Source: Solibacillus sp. FSL R5-0449
GTDB taxonomy: Bacteria; Bacillota; Bacilli; Bacillales_A; Planococcaceae
Direction of reading: 5' to 3'
Length of the DNA stretch: 64,000 nt
NCBI RefSeq assembly: GCF_037975215.1
Contig: NZ_CP150239.1
Span: forward strand, 844,001-908,000
A program made the position numbers and the translations under genes. This document shows positions 60,817 through 64,000 of the stretch, piece by piece. A model generated the notes under the pieces. The model searched no databases. It was given only the letters and a program-made list of their open reading frames with translations, and had not been told where the DNA came from. The number at the start of each line of letters is the position of its first letter. Position 1 is the stretch's first letter.

Positions 60817-62112
60817 TTGAATCATCAAGAAATTTATGTCTCACTCGATATTGGATCATCTTCAATAAAGGTCCTAATCGGTGAGATGAACGGTGATCAA
60901 TTGCACGTAATTGGTGTAGGTCATGTGAAATCAACAGGAATAAGAAAAGGTGCAATAGTTGATATAGATGCAACTGTACAGTCCATTAAAAAAGCTGTAG
61001 ACCAAGCAGAGCGAATGACTGGTATTAATATAGAGGAAGTGGTGCTTGGAGTTCCTGCAAACCAGACAGTTCTACAGCCTGTAAAAGGGGTTGTAGCGGT
61101 AAACGGTGAAGACCGGGAAATCACGGACGATGATTTAGCTAGAGTAATAGACTCTGCACAGGTAATGTCGATTCCACCAGAGCGAGAGTTAGTAAATTTG
61201 ATTCCTAAACAATTTATCGTGGACAACCTAGATGAGATTAAAGACCCGCGTGGTATGATTGGCATTCGTTTAGAGATGGATGCGACAATGATTACGACAT
61301 CCAAGACGCTTGTACATAATGTTTTAAGATGTGTAGAACGTGCAGGCTTGCAAATTCGCGAAATCTATCTACAGCCATTAGCAGCAGGGTATTTTGCGCT
61401 GACGGAAGATGAGAAAAACCAAGGAACTGCCTATATTGATTTAGGCGGCGGCTCAACAACTGTTGCGGTATTCCAGGATGGACTGCTGACAAATACAGCT
61501 GTTATCCCGGTAGGCGGGGATCATATTACGAAAGATTTATCGATTGTATTGAAAACTCCTACTGAACAAGCCGAAAAAATCAAAAAGCAGTATGGACATG
61601 CCTTTTACGATGATGCTTCAGATGAACAGACGTTTGACGTTCCTGTTGTTGGTACAGATACAACAGATCAATACAGTCAACGCTTTATATCAGAAATTAT
61701 CGGAGTGCGTTTAGAAGAGTTATTTGAATTAGTATTGGATGAATTAGCACGTATGGGGGTACAGGATTTACCGGGTGGTGTTGTGATTTCCGGCGGGGTA
61801 GCTCAGCTGGAAGGAATTGCTCAGCTGGCGCGACAAGTAATGTTAACTCGAGTTCGTATTTATACACCGGATTACATCGGTGTACGTGAACCGGCCTTTA
61901 CGACGTCAGTAGGTTTAATTCGATATGCACATGCAGAAGACGAATTTTACGGAAGAAGCGAGCCGGTACCAGCTTCTTCATATGCAGCACCTTATCCTAC
62001 TCAACCAACTCCTTCTAAAAAACAATCAAATGTGCCGGAGAGAGTAGAAAGCGCAAGTAAAGTAAGTGTGATTGATCGCGCGAAAAACTTATTAAACAAA
62101 TTTTTCGATTAA
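60817..62112 (+). CDS. ftsA: Cell division protein FtsA
   Basis: A 431-residue actin-like ATPase that anchors FtsZ to the membrane. It shows the phosphate-1 loop SLDIGSSSIKVLIGE, the 1C domain, TAYIDLGGGSTTVAVFQDG (phosphate 2), GGVVISGGVAQLEG (adenosine) and a Pro/Ser/Ala-rich linker leading to a short C-terminal amphipathic helix (VSVIDRAKNLLNKFFD) that binds the membrane. The TTG start follows AAGGAGGTGCAGAAAG, a very strong site; the upstream ATG 60781 precedes it. It lies 40 bases before ftsZ. Confidence 0.96.
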   Translation: MNHQEIYVSLDIGSSSIKVLIGEMNGDQLHVIGVGHVKSTGIRKGAIVDIDATVQSIKKAVDQAERMTGINIEEVVLGVPANQTVLQPVKGVVAVNGEDREITDDDLARVIDSAQVMSIPPERELVNLIPKQFIVDNLDEIKDPRGMIGIRLEMDATMITTSKTLVHNVLRCVERAGLQIREIYLQPLAAGYFALTEDEKNQGTAYIDLGGGSTTVAVFQDGLLTNTAVIPVGGDHITKDLSIVLKTPTEQAEKIKKQYGHAFYDDASDEQTFDVPVVGTDTTDQYSQRFISEIIGVRLEELFELVLDELARMGVQDLPGGVVISGGVAQLEGIAQLARQVMLTRVRIYTPDYIGVREPAFTTSVGLIRYAHAEDEFYGRSEPVPASSYAAPYPTQPTPSKKQSNVPERVESASKVSVIDRAKNLLNKFFD

Positions 62113-62152
62113 TACGAAAATGAATGACGTGAACAATTAGGAGGAGAAGAGT

Positions 62153-63316
62153 ATGTTAGAATTTGAAACGGATGTTGAACAATTAGCCGTTATTAAAGTA
62201 ATCGGCGTTGGCGGAGGCGGTAACAATGCCGTAAACCGCATGATTGAACATGGTGTACAAGGTGTAGACTTTATCGCTGTAAATACAGATGCGCAAGCTT
62301 TAAATCTGTCAAAAGCTGAATATAAACTACAAATTGGCGGTAAATTAACACGTGGACTTGGAGCAGGGGCAAACCCAGAAGTAGGTAAAAAAGCTGCTGA
62401 AGAAAGTCGCGAACAGTTGGAAGAAGTATTACGCGGTGCCGATATGGTATTCGTAACTGCCGGTATGGGCGGTGGTACTGGTACTGGTGCAGCACCAGTA
62501 ATCGCATCAATCGCACGTGATTTAGGTGCATTGACAGTAGGTGTTGTAACACGTCCATTTACATTTGAAGGCCGTAAACGCCAAACACAGGCAATCGGCG
62601 GTATTACTTCAATGAAGGAAGCAGTTGATACATTAATCGTAATTCCAAACGATAAGCTACTGCAAATTGTTGATAAATCAACACCAATGCTGGAAGCGTT
62701 CCGTGAAGCGGACAATGTATTACGTCAAGGTGTACAAGGTATTTCAGACTTGATCGCAACACCTGGTTTAATTAACCTGGACTTTGCCGATGTAAAAACA
62801 ATCATGTCCGATAAAGGTTCTGCATTAATGGGTATCGGGATCGCTGCTGGTGAAAACCGTGCAGTAGAAGCCGCTAAAAAAGCAATTTCTTCTCCATTAC
62901 TTGAAACATCAATCGATGGAGCAAAAGGTGTTATTATGAATATTACAGGCGGAACGAACTTAAGTTTATTCGAAGTTCAGGAAGCTGCCGATATTGTACA
63001 GCTTGCTTCGGACGAAGAAGTAAATATGATCTTCGGTTCTGTAATTAACGATAACTTAAATGATGAAATTATCGTAACGGTAATTGCAACAGGTTTCTCT
63101 GATGACTTTATTATTCAAAAGCCACAGCCTGTACGTCCATCAATCGGTGCTCGTCAACAAGCTGCAACTAGTACAACTCAGCCGCAACAGCAGCAGCCTG
63201 TACGCCAGCAAGAACAGGTGCAGCAAGAATCGCCGCGTCAAACACAACAAACAAACTATCAGCAGGACGATGCATTGGATATTCCGACATTTTTACGCAA
63301 TCGTCGCAATCGCTAG
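62153..63316 (+). CDS. ftsZ: Cell division protein FtsZ
   Basis: A 387-residue tubulin-like GTPase that forms the Z ring. The GTP-binding site includes [18 protein letters not shown], the tubulin signature [12 protein letters not shown] (about 104-115) and the T7 loop [12 protein letters not shown] Gln-rich unstructured linker (about 320-370) ends in the conserved partner-binding peptide [26 protein letters not shown] precedes the ATG. It is the last gene of the dcw cluster and is followed by a terminator. Confidence 0.98.
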   Translation: MLEFETDVEQLAVIKVIGVGGGGNNAVNRMIEHGVQGVDFIAVNTDAQALNLSKAEYKLQIGGKLTRGLGAGANPEVGKKAAEESREQLEEVLRGADMVFVTAGMGGGTGTGAAPVIASIARDLGALTVGVVTRPFTFEGRKRQTQAIGGITSMKEAVDTLIVIPNDKLLQIVDKSTPMLEAFREADNVLRQGVQGISDLIATPGLINLDFADVKTIMSDKGSALMGIGIAAGENRAVEAAKKAISSPLLETSIDGAKGVIMNITGGTNLSLFEVQEAADIVQLASDEEVNMIFGSVINDNLNDEIIVTVIATGFSDDFIIQKPQPVRPSIGARQQAATSTTQPQQQQPVRQQEQVQQESPRQTQQTNYQQDDALDIPTFLRNRRNR

Positions 63317-63632
63317 TCTTATAGATTTTCATAATATGAAAAACGATTATTTACATGTACATGTGAATAATCGTTTTTTTTTAGTTTAAGAGAGGCTGTG
63401 GAAAGTAGCTTGCTATACAATGTGCTCCAAAGAAAAAGTAGAAAAACAGATTCCCCGTTACAAAAAAGGTCCCCCTCTCTACCTATGTTTCTATAACTTT
63501 CCCTCTGCCAACTTTTTGTCGATTGAATTTGAATAGCGTAACAATATGTCATACGATTCTTCCAGATTTATGCAACAGTTAGACAAAATACACTGAGGGG
63601 GTTTGATAATCTTATTTACAGGAGGACAATAC
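63317..63632. other. Intergenic region between ftsZ and spoIIGA
   Basis: 316 bases with the ftsZ terminator, then a low-complexity stretch, then the region just before spoIIGA. Possible Spo0A-type sites are TGTCGAT at 63517 and, on the minus strand, TGTCTAA at 63579-63585, each one base from TGTCGAA. The bpr and bpf genes found here in B. subtilis are absent. Confidence 0.7.
63339..63383 (+). terminator. Rho-independent terminator after ftsZ
   Basis: A very long stem: AAAACGATTATT and AATAATCGTTTT, extended by the self-complementary ACATGTACATGT centre, followed by a run of T residues. Confidence 0.92.
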
Positions 63633-64000
63633 ATGTATGCAGAGTGGATTCTTTTAATGAATTTTTTAATGAATCTCGTACTACTAAAATTTACCGCAAC
63701 CATAACATATACCATCATTCCAATTTGGAGATTACTATTAGGAGCCTTTTGTAGTGCGCTGATCGCTGTGTTATTTATGGGAAACATATTCATGTTGCTT
63801 GTAAGTTTCATCGTACTATTGGGCATAGCCTTTTCATTTAAATGGAAAATATTTTACGAGCAAGGGAAGTGGATTGTTGTCGCTACTTTGCTCGCAGGTG
63901 GATTAATAACAGCATTACAACCATTTTTGCTTGCATCTCCGTTTTTCGTTTATATTTTTTTATGTTTCGGCATAGTATGTATTAGTTTGACAGTGATGAA
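63633..64000 (+). CDS. spoIIGA: Sigma-E processing peptidase SpoIIGA (5' part)
   Basis: An open frame starting with ATG 63633 and running off the window, 122 residues visible. The visible part is a membrane domain with four to five hydrophobic helices, beginning MYAEWILLMNFLMNLVLL, as SpoIIGA does with its five-helix N terminus. The aspartic protease half that activates pro-sigma-E lies beyond the edge. The ribosome site ACAGGAGGACAATAC is strong. The position directly after ftsZ matches the B. subtilis ftsAZ-(bpr-bpf)-spoIIGA-sigE-sigG order. Identity rests on position and topology. Confidence 0.85.
   Translation, partial: MYAEWILLMNFLMNLVLLKFTATITYTIIPIWRLLLGAFCSALIAVLFMGNIFMLLVSFIVLLGIAFSFKWKIFYEQGKWIVVATLLAGGLITALQPFLLASPFFVYIFLCFGIVCISLTVM

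Noticed and set aside
63319-63826. Two reverse-strand frames over the ftsZ terminator and the spoIIGA start
   Set aside because: One crosses the terminator stem and the other lies antisense to spoIIGA; neither has a ribosome site.

Overview
The window reads as chromosomal core genome of an AT-rich, endospore-forming Firmicute. Gene content and order follow the Bacillus subtilis pdh, yktABC, typA-yla, ftsW-pycA, cta, ylb, dcw and ftsAZ-spoIIG segments. The deviations (no ctaB, murE, murG or murB at their usual places; an enoyl-CoA hydratase and a small biotin-domain/carboxyltransferase pair beside rpmF and rsfA) suggest a member of the Planococcaceae, such as Solibacillus or Lysinibacillus. 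That assignment is inference from gene order and protein character, not from a search. No prophage, transposase, CRISPR array, rRNA or tRNA was found. Starts were chosen from Shine-Dalgarno placement and differ from the longest open frame in many genes.

Region by region: 1-4500 holds the end of pdhA and then pdhB, pdhC and pdhD (pyruvate dehydrogenase), closed by a terminator. 4700-12200 holds an unknown gene, a cidA/lrgB membrane pair, a reverse-strand speA-type decarboxylase, an FMN oxygenase/FabK-like gene, yktA, yktB, a small unknown gene, suhB (yktC), a palindromic intergenic repeat and ylaF. 12200-21300 holds typA, ylaH, an exported unknown, ylaI, a ylaL-like gene, ylaN, ftsW and pycA. 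21480-29260 is a caa3 cytochrome oxidase cluster: ctaA divergent from ctaC-D-E-F, then ctaG and ctaM. 29300-43200 is the ylb region: a YugN-like gene, ylbC, a displaced MurE-type ligase, ylbF, a degenerate phosphodiesterase, ylbG, two unknowns, rsmD, coaD, ylbJ, ylbL, tmcAL, ylbN, rpmF, an enoyl-CoA hydratase and rsfA. 43300-48200 holds a small biotinyl protein, an acyl-CoA carboxyltransferase, panE, a DUF3397 gene and bshC. 48300-63400 is the division and cell-wall cluster mraZ-rsmH-ftsL-pbpB-spoVD-mraY-murD-spoVE-divIB-ylxW-ylxX-sbp-ftsA-ftsZ. The window ends inside spoIIGA.

How the genes work together: the pdh genes feed acetyl-CoA and pycA replenishes oxaloacetate. The cta genes build and mature one haem A-containing terminal oxidase. 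The dcw genes make lipid-linked wall precursor and the septation machinery, with spoVD and spoVE as their sporulation counterparts. spoIIGA, rsfA, ylbJ, spoVD and spoVE show that the organism sporulates or did so recently.

The points most worth a second look are: the MurE-type ligase outside the dcw cluster with an altered substrate motif; a GDPD-family protein lacking the usual metal-binding residues; long hairpin-rich non-coding leaders before ctaC and ctaG, with ResD-like boxes before ctaA and no ctaB; a dispersed palindromic repeat with three decayed copies; and a large exported unknown beside rsmD. I did not find a clearly new multi-gene defence or mobile system.
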